33,472 nucleotides of DNA from JBBSBL01 sp038251325 (GTDB lineage: Bacteria; Actinomycetota; Thermoleophilia; Solirubrobacterales; Solirubrobacteraceae): NCBI GenBank assembly GCA_038251325.1, contig JBBSBL010000025.1, positions 1-33,472 of the forward strand. The letters run 5' to 3'. The notes under the pieces are model-generated. The model was not told the DNA's origin, did no database searches, and was given only the letters and a program-made list of their open reading frames with translations. The translations under genes were made by a program, and so were the position numbers. Shown piece after piece: positions 15,884 through 24,063 of this stretch; positions within the stretch are counted from its first letter, which is position 1, and every line of letters starts with the position of its first letter.

Positions 15884-17086
15884 TCAGAGCCCCCGCGCCG
15901 CGGTCTCGGCCGCGACCGAGGGGACCGAGCCGAGCACGGTGTAGCTCACGCCCCCGCGCTGGAACGTGATCACGGTGCCGAGCGCCGTGGCCAGCTCGGT
16001 GCCGGTGGCGCCGTTGACCGAGACCTCGGGCAGGCGCAGGTCCTGGCGGCGGCCATTCCCGCCACCCGGCTTCTCGCCCGCCTTGGCCTGGGTCTGGATC
16101 ACGGCGACGCCGCCGAGGCCCTGGCCGTAGGTCACGACGGCGGCGCGCTTGCCGTCCGCGGTGAGCAGCCGGACCTCCTGGCGGGGCAGGCCAGCCAGCT
16201 TGTCGGGCGCCGAGAGGCGGAAGGGCAGCTGCGCCTGCACGGCCGCCGGGCCGCTGACCTTGGCGCCGGGCTTCGCGCCGCGGTGGGCGCGCTCGCCGCC
16301 GGCCGGCGCCGCGACGGTCACGACCTTCGCGCCCTTGGGGGGCGCGGCGTCGAACGCGTCGGAGGCGACCGGGCCGAACTTCACGTCGGTTGCCTCGAGC
16401 TGGAGGACCGGGGCGCCCTTGCCGCGGGCGTAGACGCCGACCTTCAGCGGCGCGCCGGTCGCGGCGTCCCAGGCAAGCTTCGCGGCGCCGAGCAGGCCGC
16501 CGTCGCGTTTCGGCGAGAGGCGCACCTCGTAGGCGGGGCGGCCCGCGACCGTGCCGGGCTGCGCGCCCGAGACGTCCGCCTGGCGGCGCACGGCGTCGAT
16601 CGCGCGCTGGATCCGGGCGATCGTCGGGATGCGCCAGGCCTTCTCGGCTTGGCCGCCGCGCCGGTGAGCGGGCAGCGTGCCGCGGTAGACGGTGTTGCCG
16701 GCGCCGTAGTAGATCCACCAGCGGTGGGCCGGACCGTCGACCACGATCTGGGCGTCCGTGCCGGTCGAGGCCTGGAGCTCGAGGCGCGCGCGCCCGTCGT
16801 CGCTCCACCACAGGCGCCCGCTCGCGCCGGTGAGGATCGGGTCCGAGCCCTCGAGGGTCGATCCGTCGATCAGCGCGTTGGTGAACTTCACGCGGGCGGT
16901 GACGCCGACCGGCGCGGGCGCCCTCAGCCCGTCCTGCAGGGCCTGGGCCAGCGCCTTGGGCGGAGGGGCCGAGCCGTTGCCGCTCAGCGCGGCGACGGCG
17001 ATCGCCGCGCCGCCGCCGAGCACGCCGACGACGACGGCGGCGAGGGCGAGGAGGCGGGTGGTGGAGAGTCGGCGGAGGAAGCTCAT
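15884..17086 (-). CDS. Exported LolA-like (outer-membrane-lipoprotein-carrier fold) protein
   Basis: A 400-aa protein with an N-terminal signal-anchor (about residues 10-34, LLALAAVVVGVLGGGAAIAV) after a basic start. The body has the pattern of LolA-like/sporulation-type lipid-binding proteins: RLWWSDDGRARLELQA, HRWWIYYGAGNTVYRGT, and later AGRPAYEVRLSPK with WDAATGAPLKV. In high-GC Gram-positives such proteins sit outside the membrane and are usually of unknown function. The ATG at 17086 overlaps the kinase stop (ATGA), and the ABC ATPase follows after 8 bases. The context suggests an extracellular partner for the kinase or the exporter; that role is inference. Confidence 0.75.
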   Translation of the reverse strand: MSFLRRLSTTRLLALAAVVVGVLGGGAAIAVAALSGNGSAPPPKALAQALQDGLRAPAPVGVTARVKFTNALIDGSTLEGSDPILTGASGRLWWSDDGRARLELQASTGTDAQIVVDGPAHRWWIYYGAGNTVYRGTLPAHRRGGQAEKAWRIPTIARIQRAIDAVRRQADVSGAQPGTVAGRPAYEVRLSPKRDGGLLGAAKLAWDAATGAPLKVGVYARGKGAPVLQLEATDVKFGPVASDAFDAAPPKGAKVVTVAAPAGGERAHRGAKPGAKVSGPAAVQAQLPFRLSAPDKLAGLPRQEVRLLTADGKRAAVVTYGQGLGGVAVIQTQAKAGEKPGGGNGRRQDLRLPEVSVNGATGTELATALGTVITFQRGGVSYTVLGSVPSVAAETAARGL

Positions 17087-18471
17087 GGATCGGACCTCGG
17101 GTCGGTGACTGCCGTCACGGTAGCCCCGGAGCTTGAGGGTTCTCTGACGATCGGGAGCTCCAGGATGACACGGCTCCCCTCGACATCCACCGAGCCGCCG
17201 TGCCGGGTCGCGGTCGCGCGGACGATCGCCAGCCCGAGGCCCGAGCCCGGCCGCTCGCGGGCCGCCTCGCCGCGCCAGAAGCGCCCGAACGCCGCCTCCA
17301 CCTCGTCCGGCGGGATGCCCGGGCCGTCGTCCTCCACCCACAGCCGTGCCCGGTCCCCGGCCCGCTCGAGGCCGATCGCGATCGCGCCGCCCGCTGGCCC
17401 GTGCACGCGCGCGTTCTCGACGAGGTTGCGCAGCGCGGCGGCCAGCGCCGTGGGCTCGCCGCGCACGGTGACGGGGTCGCGGCGCGCGACCACGACGCCG
17501 GGCGCCGCCCCGGCCTCGGCGACGAGCACATCGAGGCGGACGGGCTCGGTGGGGCGCTCGCCGGCCTCGGCGCGCTCGAGCGCGAGCAGGTCGTCGAGCA
17601 GGGCGCCGAGACGGGCGGCGTCGCGCTCGAGGTCCGCGAGCGCGCCGGCGTCGGCGCCGTGGCGGGCGACGTAGGCGGCGTTCCCGCGCAGCGCCGTGAG
17701 CGGCGTGCGCAGCTCGTGGGAGGCGTCCGCGAGGAAGCGGCGCTCCGTGTCGCGCGCGCGCTGGAGCGACGCAAGCATCCGGTTCAGCGTCGCGGCGAGC
17801 TCCCCGAGCTCGTCGCGGGCGGGCGGGGCGGGAAGCCGGCGCGCGGCGTCGCCGGTGCGCTCGATCGCGTCGGCCGCGGCCGCGAGTCGCCGCAGGGGAC
17901 GCAGGCCGCGACCGGTCAGCACGGCCACGGCGAGCGCGCCGAGCAGCGCCGCGCCCGCCGCCGTGACGAGCAGCAGCGTCCGCAGGCGGCCCAGGGTGGA
18001 GTCGATCTCGTCGGTCGTCGAGGCGACGGCGACCGCACCGCCCGACGCCTGGCCTCCGGTGCGCGGAAGCGGGGCGACGTAGAGCCGGATGCGCTCCCCC
18101 GCGAGGTCGGCGTCGGCGTAGCCGCTGCGCCCGCGGGCGATCGCGGCGCGCTGGAGCTCGGGCGCCGGGAGCAGCTTGCCGCCGAGCGCAGCGGATCGCG
18201 CGACGATCCGCCCGCGCGCGTCGAGCACCTGGACCGAGAGCTGCCGCCCGCCGAACGCCTCCTCGAGCGCGCCCGGCTGGTCGAGCACGGCCGGGGCCGA
18301 GGCGCTGAGCCGGGCCACCGCGGCCGCGCGGTCGCGCAGCGCGCGGTCGAGCGCGCTGCGCAGCTCGCGCGCGGTCAGCGCGGAGAAGGCGAGCCCGGTC
18401 AGCGCGACGGCCAGGGCGACCGCGAGCGCGGACCCGAGGACGAGGCGGGCGCGGAGGCCGAGACGGCTCAC
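17083..18471 (-). CDS. Sensor histidine kinase
   Basis: A 462-aa membrane kinase starting with GTG at 18471, overlapping the response-regulator stop. It has a first transmembrane helix near residues 9-31, an extracytoplasmic sensor of about 130 residues, a second transmembrane helix near 164-187, a HAMP linker (GRGLRPLRRLAAAADAIE), then the dimerisation/phosphoacceptor motif DASHELRTPLTA with His252. The ATPase domain shows the N box NLVENARVHGP, G1 EDDGPGIPP and G2 GSGLGLAIV. All catalytic motifs are intact. The signal is unknown. Coupling to a LolA-like protein and an ABC exporter suggests sensing of an envelope-active compound or envelope stress. Confidence 0.93.
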   Translation of the reverse strand: MSRLGLRARLVLGSALAVALAVALTGLAFSALTARELRSALDRALRDRAAAVARLSASAPAVLDQPGALEEAFGGRQLSVQVLDARGRIVARSAALGGKLLPAPELQRAAIARGRSGYADADLAGERIRLYVAPLPRTGGQASGGAVAVASTTDEIDSTLGRLRTLLLVTAAGAALLGALAVAVLTGRGLRPLRRLAAAADAIERTGDAARRLPAPPARDELGELAATLNRMLASLQRARDTERRFLADASHELRTPLTALRGNAAYVARHGADAGALADLERDAARLGALLDDLLALERAEAGERPTEPVRLDVLVAEAGAAPGVVVARRDPVTVRGEPTALAAALRNLVENARVHGPAGGAIAIGLERAGDRARLWVEDDGPGIPPDEVEAAFGRFWRGEAARERPGSGLGLAIVRATATRHGGSVDVEGSRVILELPIVREPSSSGATVTAVTDPRSDP

Positions 18472-19136
18472 CGGCGCAGGACGAAGCCGACGCCGCGCAC
18501 GGTGTGGATGACCGCCGGCTCGCCCAGCTTGCGCCGCAGGTAGCCGACATAGCGGTCGACGACGTTCGCCACCCCCGCCCCGCCCCAGACGTCCTCGATC
18601 GCCTGCTCGCGGCTGACGACCTGGCGTGGGTTCCGGAGCAGCAGCGCGAGCAGCTCGGCCTCCCGCGCCGTGAGCTCGACCGCCCGGCCCTCGCGCTCGG
18701 CGATCCGCGTCGTGGCGTCGAGGGCGATCCCCTCCGCGCCCAGCCGCTCGCCGTCGGATGTCGCCGCCCCCGTCCCGCGGCGCCCGAGCGCCCGCAGCCG
18801 GGCGAGCAGCTCCGCGGGCGCGAAGGGCTTGACGAGGTAGTCGTCGGCGCCGGCGTCGAGCCCGGCCACGCGGTCTGCGACGGCGTCGCGCGCGGTGAGC
18901 AGCAGGATCGGCGCCGCGAGCCCGTTCGTCCGCAGGCGCCGGCACACGGCGAGCCCGTCCATGCCCGGCATGGTCACGTCGAGCACGACGAGGTCGGGCG
19001 GGTCGCGCTCGGCGGCGGCGAGCGCCCGGCCGCCGTCGGCGGCGACCACGACGTCGAGCCCCTCCGCGGCCAGCGTGCGCTCGAGCATCCGTCGCACCGG
19101 CGCATCGTCGTCGACCACCAGGACCCGGTCCGCCAT
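18468..19136 (-). CDS. OmpR/PhoB-family response regulator
   Basis: A 222-aa regulator. The receiver domain has the acidic pair in VVDDD (near 8-11), phosphoacceptor Asp53 (LVVLDVTMPGMDG), Thr81 and Lys103 (LVKPF). The C-terminal winged-helix DNA-binding domain contains LTAREAELLALLLRNP and VVDRYVGYLRRKLG, ending VRGVGFVLRR. It is the first gene of the apparent regulator-kinase-LolA-ABC operon, and its ATG at 19136 faces two divergent small membrane-protein genes, so 19137-19229 probably holds the promoters. It may regulate its own operon, as is common for such systems. Confidence 0.94.
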   Translation of the reverse strand: MADRVLVVDDDAPVRRMLERTLAAEGLDVVVAADGGRALAAAERDPPDLVVLDVTMPGMDGLAVCRRLRTNGLAAPILLLTARDAVADRVAGLDAGADDYLVKPFAPAELLARLRALGRRGTGAATSDGERLGAEGIALDATTRIAEREGRAVELTAREAELLALLLRNPRQVVSREQAIEDVWGGAGVANVVDRYVGYLRRKLGEPAVIHTVRGVGFVLRR

Positions 19137-19229
19137 GAGGCGAGGATGTCAGAGCGCCGCCCGCCGATGATCCCGCCCGGCCCGGCCCGCGTAACCGCCG
19201 CAGATGACTTCGACCGCGCGCAACCCCTC

Positions 19230-19454
19230 ATGACCGCCACCCGCCGCCGGCAGAGCCTGCTGGCCGCTCCCGGATCCCCGCAGCGCCAGGTCCTGGCCCG
19301 CGGGCTCTTCCTCGTCGCCGCGCTGCTCTCGTTCCTGCTGTCGATCGGCCTGTGGTTCACCGGCTCCCGCCAGGAGGCGCTGTTCGTCGGCCTCTGGGTT
19401 CCGTCGATCCTCGCCCTCGGCGCCTTCTACTTCGCCGGCCTCGAGCGCGACTGA
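19230..19454 (+). CDS. Small membrane protein, two helices (74 aa)
   Basis: A 74-aa protein with two hydrophobic segments, LFLVAALLSFLLSIGLWF and LFVGLWVPSILALGAFYFAG, joined by a short loop (TGSRQE). It starts with a basic stretch MTATRRRQSLL, placing the N-terminus inside the cell. ATGs further upstream in frame (19147, 19168) would add up to 28 residues, and no clear ribosome binding site decides between them. It is divergent from the response regulator. The function is unknown; the position suggests a link with the two-component/ABC system. Confidence 0.62.
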   Translation: MTATRRRQSLLAAPGSPQRQVLARGLFLVAALLSFLLSIGLWFTGSRQEALFVGLWVPSILALGAFYFAGLERD

Positions 19455-19456
19455 TC

Positions 19457-19615
19457 GTGGACGTCCTCCTCGCGGTCGCCGGCACGCTCGTCGTCCTCCT
19501 CGTCAGCGGCGGCATGATCCTCGTCACGCCGTTCGGCACCCGGCCGGCGGACAGGCCCGACGACGAGGCCGAAGCCCTGGCACGCGAGCCGGAGCTCGTG
19601 GCCGGCGAGAGCTGA
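19457..19615 (+). CDS. Small single-pass membrane protein with acidic tail (52 aa)
   Basis: A GTG at 19457, two bases after the previous stop, opens a 52-codon frame: one hydrophobic helix VDVLLAVAGTLVVLLVSGGM, then ILVTPFGTRPADRPDD and an acidic tail rich in Glu and Ala. The tight spacing suggests co-translation with the 74-aa protein. The function is unknown. Confidence 0.55.
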   Translation: MDVLLAVAGTLVVLLVSGGMILVTPFGTRPADRPDDEAEALAREPELVAGES

Positions 19616-19661
19616 CCGGCCGCGGCGCCTCGCCGGGCAGGCTCCTCCGGCGGTAGCGGCC

Positions 19662-19735
19662 TGCCCCATGGTCGTCCTGCGCCCACAGGGCAGGACGATG
19701 GGCATTGAGCCTGGGGGGGTCTGGCCGCCCGGCCA
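19662..19735. terminator. Hairpins between convergent genes
   Basis: Two inverted repeats lie between the converging small-protein operon and argD. One pairs TCGTCCTGC (19672-19680) with GCAGGACGA (19690-19698), with partial extension outward through GCCC/GGGC. The other is TGGCC-GCCC-GGCCA (19722-19735), flanked by GGG and CCC. No T-run follows either, so a bidirectional, possibly Rho-assisted terminator is only likely. Confidence 0.4.
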
Positions 19736-19782
19736 ACCCGTCGTTCACGCGCGCGTCGCCACGCCGGTGGCGGCGGACGCCC

Positions 19783-20937
19783 TTACCCCAGTAGCCGCCC
19801 GAGCCGGACTAGCGCGTCGTCCACCTCCGCCTCGCCGACGATCAGGGGCGGCAGCAGGCGGATCGTCGCCGGGCCGGTGGCGTTGATCACCAGGCGCTCC
19901 TCGAGCAGCGCCCGGCGCACCAGCTCCGGCGCGTCGACCGAGACGTCGGCGGCCCACATCAGCCCCCGGCCGCGCACGGCGGTCACGCCCGGCAGCGCGG
20001 CGAGGCCCTCCCCCAGCCGCGCGCCGAGGTCGAGCACGCGGGCCAGCAACGCCTCGTCGGCGAGCACGTCGTAGGCGGCCAGCGCAGCGGCGGCCACCAC
20101 CGGGCCGCCGGCGAACGTCGACCCGTGGTCGCCGGGCTGGAGCACGTCGGCGTAGGCTGGTGAGGTGACCAGCGCCCCCGCCGGCAGGCCCCCGCCGAAC
20201 GCCTTGGCGGTGGTCAGGAGGTCCGGGACGACGCCGGTCTGCTCGTAGGCCCACAGCGTCCCGGTCCGGCCCATGCCCGACTGGACCTCGTCGAAGATCA
20301 GCGCCGCGCCGACCCGGTCGCAGGCGGCGCGCGCCGCGGCGAGCAGCTCGTCGGGCAGCGGGTAGACGCCGGACTCGCCCTGGATCGGCTCCACGATGAC
20401 CGCCGCCGTGCCCTCGCTCACGGCGGCGTCGAGCGCGGCCGAGTCGCGCGGCACGGCGACGAAGCCCGGCACCAGCGGGGCGAATGGCGCCTGCTTGCTC
20501 TCCTGCGGGGTGGCGGAGAGCGCCCCGTAGGTCCGGCCGTGGAAGGCGCCCTCGAAGACGACGATCCCGCCGCCGCGCCGCGCCTTGCGCGCGAGCTTGA
20601 GCGCCGCCTCGTTCGCCTCCGCGCCCGAGTTGCAGAAGTACACCTTGCCGCCGAGCGAGCCCTCGGCCAGCCGCCGGGCCAGGGTCATACCCGGCTCGGT
20701 GTAGTAGAGGTTCGTCACGTGCATGAGCCGGGCGACCTGCTCCTGCACGGCGCTCACCACGCGCGGGTGGCAGTGCCCGACGTTCAACACCGAGATCCCG
20801 GCGAGGAAGTCGAGGTAGGCGTGGCCCTCCTCGTCCCAGAGCGTCCAGCCCTCCCCGCGGACGAACTCGACCGGGAAGCGGGCGTAGGACGGCACGACGT
20901 GGGCGGCCTCGATCATCTGCAGCTCCTCCAGAGCCAT
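19783..20937 (-). CDS. argD: Acetylornithine aminotransferase
   Basis: A 384-aa class III PLP aminotransferase that converts N-acetylglutamate semialdehyde to N-acetylornithine. The PLP lysine is Lys245 in TTAKAFGGGLPAGA. Other signatures are FCNSGAEANEAALKLAR, FHGRTYGAL, IVEPIQGESGV and LIFDEVQSGMGRTG. Closely related ornithine or succinylornithine enzymes share these motifs, but the position right after argB makes ArgD clear. The start is 17 bases after the argB stop, and it ends the argCJBD run. Confidence 0.95.
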   Translation of the reverse strand: MALEELQMIEAAHVVPSYARFPVEFVRGEGWTLWDEEGHAYLDFLAGISVLNVGHCHPRVVSAVQEQVARLMHVTNLYYTEPGMTLARRLAEGSLGGKVYFCNSGAEANEAALKLARKARRGGGIVVFEGAFHGRTYGALSATPQESKQAPFAPLVPGFVAVPRDSAALDAAVSEGTAAVIVEPIQGESGVYPLPDELLAAARAACDRVGAALIFDEVQSGMGRTGTLWAYEQTGVVPDLLTTAKAFGGGLPAGALVTSPAYADVLQPGDHGSTFAGGPVVAAAALAAYDVLADEALLARVLDLGARLGEGLAALPGVTAVRGRGLMWAADVSVDAPELVRRALLEERLVINATGPATIRLLPPLIVGEAEVDDALVRLGRLLG

Positions 20938-20954
20938 GGCGGTCGGGCTCTCTC

Positions 20955-21803
20955 TCAGTCGGCCGGCCGGAGCTTCGTGCCCTGGCCGGCATCGGTGAAC
21001 AGTTCCAGGAGCAGCGAGTGCGGCTCGCGCCCGTCGACGATGTGGGCGTGGCTCACGCCGCCGTGGATCGCCGTCAGGCAGGCCTGCAGCTTGGGGCGCA
21101 TCCCCCCCGCGATCCCGCCCAGCGCGGCCTCGACCTCGTCGGCGCTCGCCTCGGAGATGACGCTGTCGGGGTCCTCGGGGTCACGCAGCCAGCCGGCGAC
21201 GTCGGTCAGGAACATGACCTTGTAGGCGCCGAGCGCGCGCGCCACCGCGCCGGCCGCCTCGTCGGCGTTGACGTTGTAGGAGCGCCCCTCGCGGTCGGCG
21301 CCGATCGAGGCGACGACCGGGATGAAGTCCTGGGCGATGTGCTCGATCACGCCGATCTCCACGCGCGCGATCCGCCCGACGAAGCCGAGATCCTCCCCGT
21401 CGGGGCCGCTCGTGCGCTCCACGCGGAACAGCAGGCCGTCGTCGCCGCACAGCCCGACCGCCGGCTGCCCGTGACGGCCGAGGCGCAGGACGATGTCCTT
21501 GTTCACCTTGCCGACGAGCACCATCTTCGCGATCTCGACCGTGTCGGCGTCGCTCACGCGCAGGCCGCCGACGAACTCGACCGGCAGGTCGAGGCGCTCC
21601 ATGTAGGCGGTGATGTCCGGCCCGCCGCCATGGACGACGATCGGGTTCAGGCCGACGTACTTCAGGAGCACCACGTCGCGGGCGAACTCCTCCCGCAGCG
21701 CGGGGTCGGTCATCGCCGCGCCGCCGTACTTGATGACCACGGTGCGCCCATGGAACTCGCGGATGTAGGGAAGTGCCTCGAGGAGGGTGCCGACGTCGCG
21801 CAT
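20955..21803 (-). CDS. argB: Acetylglutamate kinase
   Basis: A 282-aa amino-acid kinase that phosphorylates N-acetylglutamate. Motifs: VVIKYGGAAM near residues 22-31, PIVVHGGGPDI, VGKVNKDIV, YNVNADEAAGAVA and GGIAGGMRPKLQA. The N-terminal helix (LLEALPYIREFHG) before the first strand is the element that arginine-inhibited kinases use for hexamer formation. This fits the recycling pathway implied by argJ, so feedback inhibition by arginine is likely. The ATG overlaps the argJ stop by one base. Confidence 0.95.
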   Translation of the reverse strand: MRDVGTLLEALPYIREFHGRTVVIKYGGAAMTDPALREEFARDVVLLKYVGLNPIVVHGGGPDITAYMERLDLPVEFVGGLRVSDADTVEIAKMVLVGKVNKDIVLRLGRHGQPAVGLCGDDGLLFRVERTSGPDGEDLGFVGRIARVEIGVIEHIAQDFIPVVASIGADREGRSYNVNADEAAGAVARALGAYKVMFLTDVAGWLRDPEDPDSVISEASADEVEAALGGIAGGMRPKLQACLTAIHGGVSHAHIVDGREPHSLLLELFTDAGQGTKLRPAD

Positions 21804-23065
21804 CAGGTCGTGTACTCCGCGTTGATCCGGATGTAGTCATGGCCGAGGTCGGAGAAGAAGACCTCGCACTCCGCGCCTTCGCCGGGCAGCCCGACGACGT
21901 ACTCGACCTCCTCGGCGGCGACGCGCCGCTCCACCTCGGCGAGGTCGAAGTCGACGGGCGAGCCCTCGCGGGCCATCGCGATCCCCTCGATGTCGAGGTC
22001 GAAGGGCAGCGGCGCGGTGTCGGGCAGCGCGGCGCCGACCGCCTGGGCGATCCTGCCCCAGTTCGGGTCCCCGCCGTGCAGCGCGGTCTTCACCAGCGGC
22101 GAGTTCGCGACCGCGCGCGCGACCTCCTCGACGGCGTGATCGCTGCCGCCGCGGACGATCACCCGCCCGACCCGTGCCGCGCCCTCGCCGTCGCGGACGA
22201 TGGCGAGCGCGAGTGCGCGCTGGAGCACGTCGAGCGCCTGGCCGAGGGCGAGCTCGTCCTCGGACTCCGGCGCGACGGCGACGCCGCTCACCCCCGAGGC
22301 GAGCAGCAGCGCGGTGTCGTTGGTCGAGAGCTGGCCGTCGACGCTGATGCGATCGAAGGAGCGCTTCACGGTGGCGCCGAGCAGCAGGTCGGCGGTCTCG
22401 GGCTCCAGGGCGGCGTCGGTCTCCACGAAGGCGAACATCGTCGCGAAGGCGGGTTGGATCATGCCGGCGCCCTTGGCCTGCCCGCAGAGCCGCACGGTGC
22501 CGCCCGCGAGGTCGACCTCGAGCGCCGCGCGCTTGGCGAACGCGTCGGTGGTGCGGATGGCCTCGGCGAGCGCGGCGTCGCCGTCCGGGGCGAGCGCGGC
22601 GGCCGCCGCGTCGATGCCGCGCCCGATCGCCTCCATGGACAGTGGCACGCCGATCACGCCGGTCGAGGCGACGGCCATCCTCTCCGCCGGCACCCCGGCC
22701 GCAGCCGCGGCGCGGGCCGCCATCGCGCAGGCGTCGTCGAAGCCGCGCACGCCGATCGAGGCGTTGGCGTTGCCGCTGTTGGCCACCACGCCGCGCAGGC
22801 GCTCGAGGTCGCAGCGCTCGCGGGTGGCGAGCACCGGCCCGGCCTGGACCCCGCTGCGGGTGAAGCGCGCCGCGCTCACCGTCGCCTCCGCGTCGCTCAC
22901 GAGCAGCGCGAGGTCCGGCCTGCCGCTCGGCTTGAGCCCGGCGGCGACGCCCGCCGCGCGGAAGCCGGCGGGGAGCCCGCCGCCCCGGAGCTCGCGCACG
23001 TGGTCGGGCAGATCCGTCCAGCGCGAGGCGAAGAGGCTCGGGGCGGCCGCCGCGGTGTCGCTCAT
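21803..23065 (-). CDS. argJ: Glutamate N-acetyltransferase / ornithine acetyltransferase
   Basis: Transfers the acetyl group from N-acetylornithine to glutamate, recycling acetyl groups, and in bifunctional forms also uses acetyl-CoA. The protein is 420 aa. The self-cleavage site is visible as MAVASTGVIGVPLSM, with Thr135 as the nucleophile; the usual residue before Thr is Ala, here Ser134. Other signatures: VANSGNANASIG, QAKGAGMIQP, ISVDGQLSTNDT and HGGDPNWGRIAQAVG. The ATG at 23065 overlaps the argC stop (ATGA); the frame is open further upstream, but that is a shadow of argC. Whether it is mono- or bifunctional cannot be told from sequence alone. Confidence 0.95.
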   Translation of the reverse strand: MSDTAAAAPSLFASRWTDLPDHVRELRGGGLPAGFRAAGVAAGLKPSGRPDLALLVSDAEATVSAARFTRSGVQAGPVLATRERCDLERLRGVVANSGNANASIGVRGFDDACAMAARAAAAAGVPAERMAVASTGVIGVPLSMEAIGRGIDAAAAALAPDGDAALAEAIRTTDAFAKRAALEVDLAGGTVRLCGQAKGAGMIQPAFATMFAFVETDAALEPETADLLLGATVKRSFDRISVDGQLSTNDTALLLASGVSGVAVAPESEDELALGQALDVLQRALALAIVRDGEGAARVGRVIVRGGSDHAVEEVARAVANSPLVKTALHGGDPNWGRIAQAVGAALPDTAPLPFDLDIEGIAMAREGSPVDFDLAEVERRVAAEEVEYVVGLPGEGAECEVFFSDLGHDYIRINAEYTT

Positions 23066-24063
23066 GCGGCGAGGCCCTCGGTCTCGTCGCGGCCGAGCAT
23101 GAGGTTGAGGTTCTGCACCGCCTGGGCGCTCGCGCCCTTCCACAGGTTGTCGAGCGCGGCGAGCACGATGACCATTCCGGAGCGCGGGTCGACGTGGGTC
23201 GAGATCCGGCAGCGGTTGGTGTCGCGCACGTCGCGCACGCCGGGCGGGCGGTCGGCGAGCTCGACGAACGGCTCCTCGGCGTAGGCGGCCGCGTAGAGCG
23301 CCGCGACGGCCTCCGCGCCCACCGGCTCCGGCGTGCGGACGTAGCACGTGGTCAGCTCGCCCTGGTCGAGCGGCACGAGGTGCGGGACGACCGTGACCCG
23401 CACGTCGCCGGCGCCGAGCGCGGCCAGGCCCTGGTCGATCTCCGGCGCGTGGCGGTGGGTGCCGACGGCGTAGGCCGTGACGTTCTCGTCCACCGCGACG
23501 AAGTGCGTCGTCTCGGTCGGCGTCCGGCCCGCGCCGGAGAGGCCGGTCTTCACGTCGACCACGACGTCGCCGAGATGCCCCGCGCGGGCCAGCGGGGCGA
23601 GCGCGAGGAGCGCGGCGGTGGGGAAGCAGCCCGGGTTGGCCACGATCTGCGCCGTGCGGATCGCCTCCCGGTGGAGCTCGGGCAGGCCGTAGGCCGCCTC
23701 CTCCAGCCGGCCGGGCGCGCCGTGCTCGCCGTAGTAGCGGTGGTAGGTGCCGAGGTCGCGCAGGCGGAAGTCGGCGGACAGGTCGACGACTACCACTTCC
23801 ATGGAGCGCAGCGTGTCGACGACCGGAGCGGCCGCGCCGTGCGGGTAGGCGACGATCGCGGCGTCAATCCCGCGCAGCCGCTCCGGCTCGTAGGCCTCGA
23901 GGACGAGCGGGACCCGGTGGCGCGGGTACACCTCGTCGAGGCGGCGCCCGACGTCCGAGCGCGCCGTGAGCGCGACGAGATCGAAGCCCGGATGGCGCCA
24001 GAGCAGCGAGGCGGCGAGTGCGCCCGTGTAGCCCGCTGCGCCGAGGACGGCGACGCTAGGCAC
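23062..24063 (-). CDS. argC: N-acetyl-gamma-glutamyl-phosphate reductase
   Basis: A 333-aa NADPH-dependent reductase making N-acetylglutamate semialdehyde. The dinucleotide-binding start is VAVLGAAGYTGALAASLL; the catalytic cysteine is Cys146 in VANPGCFPTA; TGLSGAGRTP and GTHRHAPEI are further family markers. The start overlaps the end of pheT by eight bases, so arginine genes here are directly coupled to the phenylalanyl-tRNA synthetase operon. No separate promoter or ARG box is visible at the junction, although one could lie inside pheT. Confidence 0.95.
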   Translation of the reverse strand: MPSVAVLGAAGYTGALAASLLWRHPGFDLVALTARSDVGRRLDEVYPRHRVPLVLEAYEPERLRGIDAAIVAYPHGAAAPVVDTLRSMEVVVVDLSADFRLRDLGTYHRYYGEHGAPGRLEEAAYGLPELHREAIRTAQIVANPGCFPTAALLALAPLARAGHLGDVVVDVKTGLSGAGRTPTETTHFVAVDENVTAYAVGTHRHAPEIDQGLAALGAGDVRVTVVPHLVPLDQGELTTCYVRTPEPVGAEAVAALYAAAYAEEPFVELADRPPGVRDVRDTNRCRISTHVDPRSGMVIVLAALDNLWKGASAQAVQNLNLMLGRDETEGLAA

